Shown piece by piece: positions 1 to 8,102 of a stretch of 64,000 nt of DNA (within the stretch, counting starts at the first letter, position 1; each line of letters starts with the position of its first letter). The stretch covers positions 41,010 through 105,009 of the forward strand of contig NZ_FXUL01000023.1 in NCBI RefSeq assembly GCF_900182955.1, written 5' to 3'. Source of the DNA: Noviherbaspirillum suwonense. Lineage in GTDB: Bacteria; Pseudomonadota; Gammaproteobacteria; Burkholderiales; Burkholderiaceae_D. The notes below the pieces were generated by a model, which saw nothing but the letters and a program-made list of their open reading frames with translations, had not been told where the DNA came from and searched no databases. The position numbers and the translations under genes were made by a program.

Positions 1-194
1 AGCGCGTGCTGCATGCGGTGGGGAAATTCCGCGACCAGGTCAGGAAAGGCGGGATGACGCAGGAACTGAAAACCAAGATCTACCGCTTCCTTGCCTACCG
101 CGGCTTTTCGTCCAGGGCCATCCGCGCCGGCATCGAGTCGCTGGGCGTGGACGGCGCATGGGCCGAGGACGCCGGCGACGAAAGCCTGGACTGA
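1..194 (+). CDS. 3' end of a probable RecX family regulator (partial)
   Basis: Only the last 64 codons lie in the window, read from base 3, and the true start is upstream. The visible part has a basic helical stretch containing RFLAYRGFSSRAI and an acidic tail. This resembles the last three-helix repeat of RecX proteins, which bind RecA filaments and limit recombinase activity. The match rests on one short motif, so the family call is tentative. The gene converges on the amidase gene 27 bases away. No terminator hairpin is evident between them. Confidence 0.45.
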   Translation, partial: RVLHAVGKFRDQVRKGGMTQELKTKIYRFLAYRGFSSRAIRAGIESLGVDGAWAEDAGDESLD

Positions 195-221
195 GGTCAG
201 TCCCGCTTTCCGGCCGGCTGG

Positions 222-1637
222 TCAGTCCGCCAGCGCCGGCCGGCGGCGGCCCGCCAGCGTGGCCTGCTCGAATGCATGGCCCATCTGCAGCAGGGCCAGT
301 TCGCCCTGGTGGCGGCCGATCAGCTGCAGGCCCACCGGCAGACCGCCGTCGGTGAAGCCGGCCGGCACCGACAGCGCCGGGTGGGTGGTCGCGGTGATGG
401 TGTAGCAGGAACGCATCCAGTCGATGTAGCTCTCCATCTTCACGCCGGCGATTTCCTCGATATACGGTTTTTCGATGTCGAACGGCGGCACCTGGTTCAC
501 GGGCGTAACCAGGAAGTCGTAGGTTTCCATGAAGCGGTGCATGCGGAGGAACAGCGCAGTGCGCAGCTTCTCGGCCCGCGCCAGCTGCGCGGCGCTGAGC
601 TTGCGGCCGGCTTCGATATTCCAGACGATGGTTTCCTTGAGCACGCCCGGATGCCGGTCCATCACCGCGCCGTAGTGCAGCTCGAACGCATATGCGCGCA
701 ACGCCATGAAGATGTCATGGGCGTCGCGCATGTCGGGATAGGCGTCCTCGACGATGCAGCCCAGGTCCTCGAAGACCTTGCGCTGCGCGTCCAGCGCCTT
801 GACCACTTCCGGGTCCACCGGCAGGCCGCCCATGTCCATCGCCCAGGCGATGCGCCTGCCCTTCATGTCGCGCTCCAGCGGCGCGCGGAACTGCGCGCCG
901 TCCTCGCTGATGGCCAGCGGGTCGCGCGCGTCATGGCCGGCCATGACCGACAGGTGCAGCGCCAGGTCGGCCACGCTGCGCGCCATCGGTCCGTACACCG
1001 ACAGGCTGCCCCAGCCGTTCTGCGACGGGAAGTCGGGCACCCGGCCGACCGAAGGCCGCAGCCCGACCACGTTGCAGAAATTGGCCGGGCAGCGCAGCGA
1101 GCCGCCCATGTCGGTGCCGTCGGCAAGCGCGACCATGCCGGTCGCCAGCGCCACGGCCGAACCGCCGGAGGAGCCGCCGCAGGTCTTGCCGAGGTCGTAG
1201 GGGTTGCGGGTCGCACCGAACACTTCATTGAAGGTCTGCGAGCCGGCGCCGAATTCCGGCGTGTTGGTCTTGCCTATGCTGATCGCGCCGGCCGCCTGCT
1301 GCCGCTCCACCAGCAGCGCGCTGCGGGTCGGCACGTAGTTGGCGTGCACGCGCGAGCCGTAGGTGGTGCGCATGCCGCGGGTCATGATCAGGTCCTTGTG
1401 CGCAACCGGCAGCCCGTGCAGCGGACCGAGCGGCTGGCCCCGGGCCTGCGCGTCGTCGGCGGCCAGGCTGGCCGCCATCGCCTGTTCAGCGTGCAGCGTG
1501 ACGATGGCGTTGACCTTCGGGTTCACCGCCTCGATCCGTGACAGGTGCGCCTGCATCACGTCCCGTGCCGACAGATGGCCGGCGCGGATCTGCGCGGCCA
1601 TGTCGACCGCGCTCAGGTAAACGATGTCGTCCTGCAT
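222..1637 (-). CDS. Amidase signature family hydrolase
   Basis: This 471-residue protein is a full-length amidase-signature enzyme that would hydrolyse an amide to a carboxylate and ammonia. The Ser-Ser-Lys triad is visible as Lys81 (AHKDL), Ser156 in the GGSSGGS motif and nucleophile Ser180 in TDMGGSLRCPA. The spacing of 75 and 24 residues matches the family (FAAH and GatA type). There is no signal peptide, so it is cytoplasmic. It is the last gene of a TRAP transporter operon and starts two bases after the dctM stop, so translation is probably coupled. The context suggests it acts on the imported compound. The substrate cannot be read from the sequence. It is unlikely to be GatA because gatB and gatC are absent. 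Confidence 0.88.
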   Translation of the reverse strand: MQDDIVYLSAVDMAAQIRAGHLSARDVMQAHLSRIEAVNPKVNAIVTLHAEQAMAASLAADDAQARGQPLGPLHGLPVAHKDLIMTRGMRTTYGSRVHANYVPTRSALLVERQQAAGAISIGKTNTPEFGAGSQTFNEVFGATRNPYDLGKTCGGSSGGSAVALATGMVALADGTDMGGSLRCPANFCNVVGLRPSVGRVPDFPSQNGWGSLSVYGPMARSVADLALHLSVMAGHDARDPLAISEDGAQFRAPLERDMKGRRIAWAMDMGGLPVDPEVVKALDAQRKVFEDLGCIVEDAYPDMRDAHDIFMALRAYAFELHYGAVMDRHPGVLKETIVWNIEAGRKLSAAQLARAEKLRTALFLRMHRFMETYDFLVTPVNQVPPFDIEKPYIEEIAGVKMESYIDWMRSCYTITATTHPALSVPAGFTDGGLPVGLQLIGRHQGELALLQMGHAFEQATLAGRRRPALAD

Positions 1638-1639
1638 GT

Positions 1640-2929
1640 TCAGTACCCCAGGGATTGCGGCAGCCATAGCGCCAGTTGCGGGAAGGCGGTCACCAGCAGC
1701 AGCGCCACCAGCATCGCGCCAACCATCCACAGCGCCCAGCCTACCGTGGACTCCATGGTGACGCCGGCGATGCGGGTGGTGACCATCAGGTTGACCGCCA
1801 TCGGCGGCGTGAACTGGCCGATCGCCATGTTCATCGTCAGGATGATGCCGAACCAGACCGGGTCCCAGCCGTAGGCGGTGACGATGGGCAGCAGGATGGG
1901 CAGGAACACCAGGAAGATCGAGACCGCGTCGAGCAGCATGCCGGCGATCAGCATCATGATGGTGATCATCAGCAGCATCAGCGCCTCGTTGGAGGTGAAG
2001 CCCAGCAGCAGCTTGGCGAACGCGTCGAATGCGCCCAGCGTCGAGCCGGCATGCGCGAATACGCCGGCCAGCGAGATGATCAGCAGCACCACCGCCGAGA
2101 TCTCGGCCGACTCGACCAGCACTTCGTAGACCTTGCGCAGCGTCAGCGTCCGGTACACGAAGAGGCCCACGAAGAAGCCGTAGAAGGCCGCGACCACCGC
2201 CGCCTCGGTCGGCGTGAAGAGCCCGGTGCGCAGGCCGCCGAGGATGATCACCGGCGCCAGCAGGCCCCAGATCGCTTCCTTGAAGCTGTCCCAGAAGCGC
2301 GGCGTCTCCTCGTCGGCGTCCAGGCCCCAGCCGTGCTTGTGCGAGAACCAGAGCGTGGGAATGATCAGCGACAGGCCGGCCAGGATGCCGGGTATGACGC
2401 CGCCGGCAAACAGCGCCGGCACCGATGCGCTCGGCACCAGCACGCTGTAGACGATCAGCGCAACCGACGGCGGGATCAGGATGGCGGTGGAGCCCGCGGC
2501 CGCGATCAGCGTGGCGGAAAACGGCTTCGGGTAGCCCTGCTTGAACATCGCCGGGATCATCACCATCGCGACCGCGGCCGCGTCGGCCGGCCCGGAGCCG
2601 GATATGCCGCCCAGGAACATGCAGACCAGGATCGCGACGATGCCCTGCGCGCCGCGGCGTCGGCCGACGATGGCCGAGGCGAAGCGCACGATGCGCAAGG
2701 CCACGCCGGCCCGTTCGAACATCATGCCTGCCAGGATGAAGACCGGCAGCGCCAGCAGCGGATACTTGGCCACGCCGTTGTACGCATTGGTCGGCACCGA
2801 CATGATGCCCAGCCCTTCGATCAGGATCACCGCGGTGCCGCTGACGCCCAGCGCCACCGCCAGCGGCGCGCCGATCGCCATCAGCAGCGCGAAACCCAGG
2901 AACAGGATGATGCTGCCTTCGGCGATCAT
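1640..2929 (-). CDS. dctM: TRAP transporter large permease, DctM family
   Basis: A 429-residue, very hydrophobic protein with about a dozen membrane segments, the usual length for the DctM subunit. It contains the family's conserved stretch GGISGSGPADAAAVA near residue 120 and LIPPSVALIVY soon after. Together with DctQ it forms the inner-membrane carrier that takes up the ligand delivered by the periplasmic DctP protein using the sodium gradient. Its ATG overlaps the dctQ stop in an ATGA arrangement. I chose this start over longer readings because of that coupling and because family members begin at this point. The imported ligand is unknown, probably an organic acid or amide. Confidence 0.93.
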   Translation of the reverse strand: MIAEGSIILFLGFALLMAIGAPLAVALGVSGTAVILIEGLGIMSVPTNAYNGVAKYPLLALPVFILAGMMFERAGVALRIVRFASAIVGRRRGAQGIVAILVCMFLGGISGSGPADAAAVAMVMIPAMFKQGYPKPFSATLIAAAGSTAILIPPSVALIVYSVLVPSASVPALFAGGVIPGILAGLSLIIPTLWFSHKHGWGLDADEETPRFWDSFKEAIWGLLAPVIILGGLRTGLFTPTEAAVVAAFYGFFVGLFVYRTLTLRKVYEVLVESAEISAVVLLIISLAGVFAHAGSTLGAFDAFAKLLLGFTSNEALMLLMITIMMLIAGMLLDAVSIFLVFLPILLPIVTAYGWDPVWFGIILTMNMAIGQFTPPMAVNLMVTTRIAGVTMESTVGWALWMVGAMLVALLLVTAFPQLALWLPQSLGY

Positions 2930-3438
2930 GGGCGGCTCCCGGCATTGCGCACGGTGCGTACCAGGCGGCCCAGGATGCGCAGGAAGATCACCACCGACAG
3001 CAGCGGCAGCCACAGGCTGTAGAGCCACTGCGGGATGCCGATGCCGGGCGACGTCGTGTCGTACTGCCAGTCGTCGAGGAACAGGAAATAGCCGTACCAG
3101 GCCATGACCGCGAACATCAGCATGCCCAGCAGCAGCACCAGTATCTCAAGCGGCCGGGCAAGCGACGCCGGCAGGCGCTCGACGATGAAGGTCATGCGGA
3201 TATGGCGGTCGCGGGCGAAGGCGGCGGCGGCGCCGAACAAAGTCAGCACCACCATCAGGAAGATCGAGAATTCCTCGGTGAACGCGAAGGACACGTTGGT
3301 GAAATAGCGCACCAGCACGTTGGCGAAGGTAATGACGCAGATCAGGGCCATGGCCAGCGCGGCGCAGGCCTCCTCGATCTTGATCGGCACCCGGGGCTGG
3401 TCTTCGGGCGCGTCTTTTTTTTCAGGCAGTTCACTCAT
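2926..3438 (-). CDS. dctQ: TRAP transporter small permease, DctQ family
   Basis: A 170-residue membrane protein with four predicted transmembrane segments (about residues 28-48, 59-79, 98-118 and 138-158), the topology of DctQ subunits. It has the typical FANVLVRYF and FTEEFS stretches of the family. It stabilises or couples the large subunit DctM, and its stop codon overlaps the dctM start by four bases. It lies 87 bases downstream of dctP, a gap that holds an intrinsic-terminator-like hairpin. Carrier subunits are therefore probably made in smaller amount than the binding protein. Confidence 0.92.
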   Translation of the reverse strand: MSELPEKKDAPEDQPRVPIKIEEACAALAMALICVITFANVLVRYFTNVSFAFTEEFSIFLMVVLTLFGAAAAFARDRHIRMTFIVERLPASLARPLEILVLLLGMLMFAVMAWYGYFLFLDDWQYDTTSPGIGIPQWLYSLWLPLLSVVIFLRILGRLVRTVRNAGSRP

Positions 3439-3472
3439 GGTTGCGGCGGATGGGGCGGCCGGGCGGCCTTGT

Positions 3473-3508
3473 AAAGAAAAACGCCGCCGGCGGCAAGGCC
3501 AGGCGGCG
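3473..3508 (-). terminator. Attenuator-like hairpin between dctP and dctQ
   Basis: Read on the minus strand just after the dctP stop, CGCCGCC pairs with GGCGGCG across a loop that contains a small inner GGC/GCC stem. TTTTTCTTT follows at once. This has the form of an intrinsic terminator. Its place between the binding-protein gene and the permease genes suggests partial termination that lets DctP outnumber DctQM. Confidence 0.6.
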
Positions 3509-3525
3509 ACGGGTGCGGGAGGCGC

Positions 3526-4548
3526 TTACTTGCGCGCGGCGATGTCGGTTTCGGCCTGCTTCACCAAAGCCGGGCCGATGGTTTTCGCCCACTTGTCGTA
3601 GACCGGCCGGGTCATTTCCTTGAACGGCGCGATCTCGGCGGCCGACAGGCGGGTGACCTTGACGCCGCTGGCTTCGACTTCCTTGTAGGCGCTGCCGTCG
3701 GCGGCGGTCAGGCCCTTGCGCGCCATCGAGGTCTCTTCCTTGCCTGCCTGCAGAGCGGCTTCGCGCACCGCGTCCTGGTCGGCCTTGTTCCAGCCATCCC
3801 AGACCTTCTTGTTGACCACGAAGATCAGCGGGTCGGCGACATAGCCCCAGATCGTCAGGTACTTCTGGCCGACGGCGGCGATCTTGGCGCCGGTGAAGAC
3901 CGAGATCGGGTTTTCCTGCCCGTCGACGGCGCCCGACGCCAGCGCCGGCTGCGCATCGGCCCAGCTCATCTGGGTCGGATTCGCGCCCAGCGCGGTGAAG
4001 GTGTCGTTGAACAGCGGCGAGCCGACCACGCGGAACTTCATGCCCTTCATGTCGGCCGGGCTGCGGATCTCGCGCTTGGAATTGCTGATCTCGCGGTAAC
4101 CGTTCTCGCCCCATGCCAGCGGCACCACGCCATTTTTCTCCAGCACCTTGAACAGGTCCTGGCCGGTCTTGCCCTGGGTCAGCGCGTCGAGCGCGCGGTA
4201 GTCCGGCAGCAGGAAGGGCATCGAGAACAGGTTGAGTTCCTTGACCTGCGGCGACCAGTTGATCGACGAGCCGACCGCCATGTCGATCACGCCCTGGCGG
4301 ATCGCGGTGAATTCGCGGGTCTGGTCGCCGGCCACCAGCGAGGTGCCCGGATACATCTTGATATTGATGCGGCCCTGGGTTTTTTCCTTGACCAGCTCCG
4401 CCCAGCGCTCGCCGCCCTTGCCCCACGGGAAAGCGGTGCCGAGGACGGTGGACAGGCGGTATTCAGGCTGGTATTTCTGCTGGGCGTAAGAAGGGGCGGC
4501 TGCCGTGAACGTAGCGGCGAGCGCAATGGCGACGAGGGATTTCTGCAA
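3526..4548 (-). CDS. dctP: TRAP transporter substrate-binding protein, DctP family
   Basis: A 340-residue exported protein. I place the start at a TTG codon because GGAGAA lies six bases upstream and the reading from there begins with a clean signal peptide, cleaved after about residue 22 (PSYA/QQ). No ATG fits. The body shows DctP features such as GTAFPWGKGGERWAELV and FRVVGSPLFNDTF, which includes the arginine that usually salt-bridges a ligand carboxylate. It would capture the solute in the periplasm and hand it to DctQM. It is the first gene of the operon dctP-dctQ-dctM-amidase. Confidence 0.9.
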   Translation of the reverse strand: MQKSLVAIALAATFTAAAPSYAQQKYQPEYRLSTVLGTAFPWGKGGERWAELVKEKTQGRINIKMYPGTSLVAGDQTREFTAIRQGVIDMAVGSSINWSPQVKELNLFSMPFLLPDYRALDALTQGKTGQDLFKVLEKNGVVPLAWGENGYREISNSKREIRSPADMKGMKFRVVGSPLFNDTFTALGANPTQMSWADAQPALASGAVDGQENPISVFTGAKIAAVGQKYLTIWGYVADPLIFVVNKKVWDGWNKADQDAVREAALQAGKEETSMARKGLTAADGSAYKEVEASGVKVTRLSAAEIAPFKEMTRPVYDKWAKTIGPALVKQAETDIAARK

Positions 4549-4598
4549 GGTTGTTCTCCATTTGACAGGCGGCTGGCCTTGGCAGGACGCCGCCCTGA

Positions 4599-4627
4599 AT
4601 TGTAGGTGCGCTGCTGTTTTACAGCAA
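4599..4627 (-). promoter_or_regulatory. Candidate promoter and operator for the dctPQM operon
   Basis: On the minus strand a TACAAT -10 box (4604-4599) follows TTGCTG (4627-4622) with 17 bases between. The -35 box matches the consensus at only three positions. It overlaps a perfect inverted repeat, TGCTGTTTTACAGCA (4612-4626), which is operator-like. Transcription would begin roughly 45 bases before the TTG start of dctP. Confidence 0.4.
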
Positions 4628-4737
4628 TCTTGTACAGGAGGCAACCGGGAAAGGGAGATGGCTTGCAACGAAAGCCGGATAGCATCAACCCGCCGCGGGC
4701 CGATGCCGGCGCGGCGGGGTCGTCGGCTACAGCGGCG

Positions 4738-5085
4738 TCAGTAGCGGTACGGGTTGTTCGGCCGGCGGTCGTAGCGGTTCGGCACGCCGTCGCCGTCGCG
4801 GTCCCAGTGGCGGCCGCCATGGTGATGCCCATGCCCGCGCCATTCCTCGCGGTAGATCGGGCGCGGCTGGACATAGACCGGTGCCGGCTGCACATAGACC
4901 GGGCCGGGCTGCACGTAGGCCGGCGGCCCGAGGTAGCGTGGCGGCGGGCCGTAGGGAGCCGGCGCTATATAAGCGCCAGGCACGCCGACATTGATATCGA
5001 CATCGACCCGCGCCATTGCCGGCGCAGCCGCCAGCAGCGCCGCGCCGGCCAGCAGGGTAATCAGTCCAGAGCTCAGGATCTTCAT
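4738..5085 (-). CDS. Small secreted proline/tyrosine-rich protein
   Basis: This 115-residue protein has a signal peptide (residues 1-26, ending PAMA). A low-complexity region follows in which VYVQPxP units repeat. The C-terminus reads RDGDGVPNRYDRRPNNPYRY, which resembles one calcium-binding thrombospondin type 3 motif (DxDGDGVPNxxD). I chose the second ATG because GGAG lies six bases before it. The upstream ATG is itself part of that ribosome site. The function is unknown. Similar short YXQP-rich exported proteins are common in Burkholderiales. It is transcribed alone, divergently from the YsnF-like gene. Confidence 0.7.
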   Translation of the reverse strand: MKILSSGLITLLAGAALLAAAPAMARVDVDINVGVPGAYIAPAPYGPPPRYLGPPAYVQPGPVYVQPAPVYVQPRPIYREEWRGHGHHHGGRHWDRDGDGVPNRYDRRPNNPYRY

Positions 5086-5282
5086 TTCATTCTCCATCGT
5101 TAATGATTAATTAAACCGCGAATCCGGTCATAAAGCCAATGGATACGCGTAAGCATCGTTACCAGATGTTTCTGGCAACTTTTTAAGTAAGAAAGCGCTG
5201 ACGCCGATAAGGGTGTATGTCTGATTCCTTGCCCGGTGTTTATAGAGAAAAATGCAACTCCTGATCCATTCCGGGGCATGCG

Positions 5283-5750
5283 ATGACACAGCACAACGAC
5301 CAAACGCCCGCGGGCGTCGTCGCACAGCGGCAAGCAGCGGGGAACACGTTGTCCGAAGGCGAGACGCGCGTGCTGCCGGTGCTTGAAGAGCAGCTGGAGA
5401 TTCGCAAGGTCCCGGTGGAAACCGGCGCGGTAAGGGTGAGAAAGATCGTCCACGAGGAAAACCGCACGGTCGACCTGACGTTAATGCAGGAGGAAGTCAG
5501 CGTTACACGGGTGCCGGTAAACAAGGTGGTGGAAAACACGTTCCAGCCACGTCAGGAAGGCGACACGCTCGTCATCCCGATTTTCGAGGAAGTCGTAACC
5601 CGGCACCTGGTATTGGTGGAGGAAGTGCGTATCACGACCCGCCGCAATCCCGAAGCAAGCAGGCAGCAAGTTACCTTGAAGCGCGAAGAAGCGGTGGTCG
5701 AGCGCTATGACGCGGCAAGCGGGAGCTGGAAGCCCGAACCCACGCTATAG
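5283..5750 (+). CDS. YsnF/AvaK-type stress protein (DUF2382)
   Basis: A 155-residue soluble protein consisting mainly of one YsnF/AvaK (DUF2382) domain. Recurring elements are LPVLEEQLEIRKVPVETGAV, VSVTRVPVNKVVE, LVIPIFEEVV and a final VTLKREEAVVERYD. These charged beta-hairpin repeats are typical of the family. The biochemical role of the family is unknown, but members are linked to general stress responses. The next gene, 51 bases downstream on the same strand, carries a second copy of the domain, so the two probably act in one response. The ribosome site before the ATG is weak. Confidence 0.8.
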   Translation: MTQHNDQTPAGVVAQRQAAGNTLSEGETRVLPVLEEQLEIRKVPVETGAVRVRKIVHEENRTVDLTLMQEEVSVTRVPVNKVVENTFQPRQEGDTLVIPIFEEVVTRHLVLVEEVRITTRRNPEASRQQVTLKREEAVVERYDAASGSWKPEPTL

Positions 5751-5801
5751 CCCATCGCCCACTATTTGCAAGACCATCAAGCTACTCTAAGGAGCACCAA
5801 C

Positions 5802-6941
5802 ATGGACCAGACCGTCATAGGCGTATTCGACACGTACGAGCATGCCGAGCGTGCGCAACAGCAGCTGATTTCACGCGGATTCTCCGCCAACGATGTGCAG
5901 GTCCGCGCGCATGGCGCGGACCTTTCCGGAGCAGGGCGCAGCGGCACGACCGCAACGACCACCACCACGACCGACCATGATGTCGGCTTCATGGACAGCG
6001 TCCGCAACTTCTTTTCCGACCTGTTCGGACCGGACGCGGACGATGCCGGACACTATTCCGAAGCGGTGCGCCGCGGCGGCGCGGTCGTGGCGGTCACGGT
6101 GTCCGACGAATCCCGCGTCGACAGCGCACGCGAGGCGCTTGCGGCCACCGGGGCGGTCGACATCGAGAAGCGCGTCGCCGAATGGAAGGAGTCCGGATAC
6201 CAGGGCTACAGCCCCGCTGCGGCTCCCTATACCCGCGACGAAATCGCGCAGGAACGTTCCCGCGTGATCCCGGTGGTCGAGGAAGAGCTGGAAGTCGGCA
6301 AGCGCCAGGTCGACCTGGGCTCGGTGAGGGTGGTGTCGCGCATGGTCGAGACCCCGGTCAATGAATCGGTCACGCTCCGCGAGGAACATGCCAGCATCGA
6401 GCGCCGTCCGGTCGATCGCCCGGCGTCGGAAGCCGACCTGGCCAATTTCGGCGGCGAGAGCATCGAGGTGCGCGAGACGGCGGAAAAAGCCGTGGTCAAC
6501 AAGACGGCCCGCGTGGTAGAGGAGGTCAGCGTGGGCAAGACTGCAACCGAGCGTACCGAGCAGGTCAGCGACACCGTGCGCAAGACCGTCGTCGATGTGC
6601 AGAACGACGGCAGGAACACCGGCGCCGGCATCAGCGGCAGCATGATGGGCACCACTGCCGACAACATGGCCGCCACCAATACGTCGGCGGACTATGACGA
6701 CGCGTTCCGCAGCGACTGGAACACCCGTTACGCCAGCATGGGCGGCAGCTACGACGACTATGCGCCGGCCTACCGCTACGGTTCGACGCTGGGCGCGGAC
6801 ACCCGCTACAAGGGACGTTCGTGGGACGAGATCGAGTCCGATGCGCGCAATGACTGGCAGACCCGCTATCCCAACAGCACCTGGGAAAACTTCAAGGCCG
6901 CCGTGCGCCACGGCTGGGAACGGGTAAGCGGCCAGCGTTAA
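5802..6941 (+). CDS. YflT-YsnF two-domain stress protein
   Basis: The start is set by AAGGAG eight bases upstream of this ATG, giving 379 residues. The N-terminus (VIGVFDTYEHAERAQQQL) resembles the YflT or general-stress-17M fold, an alpha/beta module. A short Thr-rich linker and an acidic segment follow. Residues from about 155 to 285 hold a YsnF/AvaK (DUF2382) domain with the VIPVVEEELEVGKRQVDLGS signature. The C-terminal 80 residues, rich in Tyr, Asp and Trp, look like the short repeats WNTRY and WQTRY separated by spacers, ending in a WERVSGQR helix. Its function is not established. An intrinsic terminator follows directly. Confidence 0.8.
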   Translation: MDQTVIGVFDTYEHAERAQQQLISRGFSANDVQVRAHGADLSGAGRSGTTATTTTTTDHDVGFMDSVRNFFSDLFGPDADDAGHYSEAVRRGGAVVAVTVSDESRVDSAREALAATGAVDIEKRVAEWKESGYQGYSPAAAPYTRDEIAQERSRVIPVVEEELEVGKRQVDLGSVRVVSRMVETPVNESVTLREEHASIERRPVDRPASEADLANFGGESIEVRETAEKAVVNKTARVVEEVSVGKTATERTEQVSDTVRKTVVDVQNDGRNTGAGISGSMMGTTADNMAATNTSADYDDAFRSDWNTRYASMGGSYDDYAPAYRYGSTLGADTRYKGRSWDEIESDARNDWQTRYPNSTWENFKAAVRHGWERVSGQR

Positions 6942-6967
6942 TCGCCGCTGATCTTACTGGCCCCGAC

Positions 6968-6994
6968 AACGCCCTGCATCGCAGGGCGTTTTTA
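6968..6994 (+). terminator. Intrinsic terminator after the YsnF-type genes
   Basis: CGCCCTGC pairs with GCAGGGCG around an ATC loop, flanked by AA and followed by TTTTTATT. It ends the two-gene stress transcript. It also touches the stop codon of the convergent membrane-protein gene. Confidence 0.85.
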
Positions 6995-8101
6995 TTTGGC
7001 GGCCCCGGCCGCGGCGTCCAGCAGGTCGAGCATGGCCGGGTCGTGGGTGCAGGCGCGCGGCGGCAGGCCGGCCCAGTTCAGCGTGGCCAGCGGTGCGCCA
7101 TTGTCGATCAGTTGCTGCGCGAGAAGGTGCCTGCCGTCCCGTACCACCGCATGCAGCAGGCTGTCGCCGCGCACGTGGTCGCGCAGGTCCAGCGGCTGGT
7201 CGAGGATGATGAGGCCGTTGACCAGCGTGCCGAGATTGCAGGGCAGGCCGCTTTCGAACAGGAATTTCTGCTCGTGGACCTGCTGCTGTATCGTCGTCTC
7301 CTGCAGCGCCTTGTCCTTTTCCAGCAATTCGCGATGGCTGTGGTGTTCCGCTTCGCGTTTTTCCTGCTCCAGCAGCGCGGCCAGTTCATTGAGCTGCCGC
7401 TCCATTTCCCGGGCGCTGTCGAACCGGCCGGCAAGGCCGTCCGGCTGCGTCGCCGGCGCGGCAGCCGCCTGCGATGGATGATCGTGCGCCGACGCGCCGG
7501 GCGACGCCGGCTCGGCGCCAGGCGCCGTGTCCCCGCGCGTCGCGAGCAGCTGCGCGGGCAGCCACAGCAGAATGCCGCTGACGGCGGCCAGTGCGGCGGC
7601 AAGCACGGCCGCGTTGAGCAGGCCCGGCTGCTGGAAATAGAAACGGTCCAGCGCCAGCAGGCCGGCCGCCATCGCCAGCGGAATCAGCAGCAGCGCGGTG
7701 ATTGCCAGCGGCGCCAGCCGGCGCGTCGACGACGCCGGCCAGAAGCCCAGCCGCTGCAATGCAAACAACTGCTGCGCGCCGACCAGTCCATAGAGCACCC
7801 ATAGCAGGCTACGGTAAGGCTTCCAGTGCATCGAGGCCGCGGCCAGCGGCTGCGCCTTCTGCAGCAGGCCCAGGCCCAGCGCCAGGCTTGCAAACATCAG
7901 CAGCGGCGCGGCGATGGCGCACAGCAGCAAATAGAAGCCGAATGTCTGGCCGGCCGCCGGCCTGGACTGCCGCGGCACGGGCTGCGGGCGCAGGCAGGTC
8001 CAGGCGCTGATGGCGAGCAGCGCGGTCAGCAGGCACAGCCCGGTCAGGTCCGCGCCATTGCGCAGCAATGCGATCATCGCCGCCCAGCCGTCCACGCGCA
8101 T
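6992..8101 (-). CDS. Membrane protein with ankyrin-like C-terminus, function unknown
   Basis: This 369-residue protein has about five to six hydrophobic segments in its first 200 residues. A Pro/Ala linker and a charged coiled-coil helix (about residues 225-275, rich in Glu, Gln and Lys) follow. The C-terminal part reads like one or two ankyrin-type turns (GDSLLHAVVRDGRHLLAQQL, then DNGAPLATLNWAGLPP). I chose ATG 8101, which has GGAAG five bases upstream and lies one base after the stop of the TAXI gene. An in-frame GTG twelve bases earlier is an alternative. It probably works with the upstream binding protein. I do not recognise a named family. Confidence 0.7.
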   Translation of the reverse strand: MRVDGWAAMIALLRNGADLTGLCLLTALLAISAWTCLRPQPVPRQSRPAAGQTFGFYLLLCAIAAPLLMFASLALGLGLLQKAQPLAAASMHWKPYRSLLWVLYGLVGAQQLFALQRLGFWPASSTRRLAPLAITALLLIPLAMAAGLLALDRFYFQQPGLLNAAVLAAALAAVSGILLWLPAQLLATRGDTAPGAEPASPGASAHDHPSQAAAAPATQPDGLAGRFDSAREMERQLNELAALLEQEKREAEHHSHRELLEKDKALQETTIQQQVHEQKFLFESGLPCNLGTLVNGLIILDQPLDLRDHVRGDSLLHAVVRDGRHLLAQQLIDNGAPLATLNWAGLPPRACTHDPAMLDLLDAAAGAAK

Positions 8102-8102
8102 C

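Noticed and set aside
222..2945. Single fused protein spanning amidase and dctM
   Set aside because: The upstream part is an alternative frame of dctM without homology. The amidase begins at its own ATG two bases after the dctM stop.
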